A stretch of 64,000 nt of DNA from Acidaminococcus hominis (GTDB taxonomy: Bacteria > Bacillota > Negativicutes > Acidaminococcales > Acidaminococcaceae), in the NCBI RefSeq assembly GCF_900291475.1, contig NZ_OLMM01000004.1, positions 428,118 through 492,117 on the forward strand, written 5' to 3'. Below, in pieces: positions 63,924 through 64,000 of this stretch; position 1 is the stretch's first letter, and each line of letters opens with the position of its first letter. A program made the translations under genes and the position numbers. Under the pieces are notes generated by a model that saw only the letters and a list, made by a program, of their open reading frames with translations, did no database searches and was not told the DNA's origin.

Positions 63924-64000
63924 TTATTTAACGGCTCCGGCTTTATCGCCATGGCCCTTGAACAAACGGGTGGGAGCGAATTCGCCTAATTTATGGCCGA
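63924..64000 (-). CDS. rpsS: 30S ribosomal protein S19, C-terminal part (5' end outside window)
   Basis: The last codons read GHKLGEFAPTRLFKGHGDKAG then AVK and TAA (stop 63924-63926), the invariant S19 tail. It precedes rplV, as in the S10 operon; the rest lies beyond position 64000. Confidence 0.95.
   Translation of the reverse strand, partial: GHKLGEFAPTRLFKGHGDKAGAVK

Overview
The window is about 64 kb of moderately GC-rich bacterial chromosome, mostly transcribed on the minus strand. It ends in an S10/spc/alpha ribosomal-protein operon. Gene content points to an anaerobic amino-acid fermenter of the Negativicutes, most like Acidaminococcus. The indicators are histidine-type and folate one-carbon enzymes, a Na+/glutamate symporter, 5-oxoprolinase, HydG and type-Z S14. 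The genus is an inference, not a database match.

Layout. 1-137: tail of an IS30-type element. 631-12593: a one-carbon and histidine-like block. It holds a BCCT betaine transporter next to a histidine-ammonia-lyase homologue that lacks the MIO tripeptide (candidate ergothionase), the ftcD-fhs-fchA operon, hutD, a divergent SHMT-like gene behind a DUF3870 gene, and gltS-folD. 12746-18977: an unknown helical protein, an iron alcohol dehydrogenase, an MFS transporter and ftsH. 19141-26079: a sugar-acid locus (PdxA-type dehydrogenase, DUF1537 kinase, frameshifted kdgT, split UxaA dehydratase) with a divergent PrpR-like regulator. 26130-32694: mutY-mutT-M20 peptidase, then pxpC-pxpB-NRAMP-like-pxpA. 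32908-36070: MacAB-type exporter. 36154-39878: obg-proB-proA. 40118-44113: tRNA-Arg, hydG, a secreted protein, LemA and TPM-domain proteins. 44170-50462: serC with DUF1015, folT with a ureohydrolase, iclR, ridA and a GarR-like reductase. 50583-52595: TlpA/CcdA/lipoprotein. 52726-64000: rplQ back to rpsS, including adk, secY, infA and rpmJ.

How it may work together. BCCT plus the MIO-less lyase could import a trimethylated histidine betaine such as ergothioneine and eliminate trimethylamine. FtcD, FchA and Fhs can move the formimino carbon of histidine-derived formiminoglutamate onto THF and release formate with ATP gain. FolD and the SHMT-like protein connect to the same pool, but both have substitutions at residues normally needed for catalysis. 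The FolD changes suggest that FchA supplies the cyclohydrolase step.

The most unusual features are the MIO-less lyase operon, the SHMT-like and FolD variants, the 10.1-10.5 kb divergent intergenic region (14-bp palindrome, two strong promoters, an attenuator-like terminator in each leader), a terminator in the hydG leader, and a regulator with an eroded AAA+ domain. Functional claims rest on motifs recalled from known families; no searches were run.
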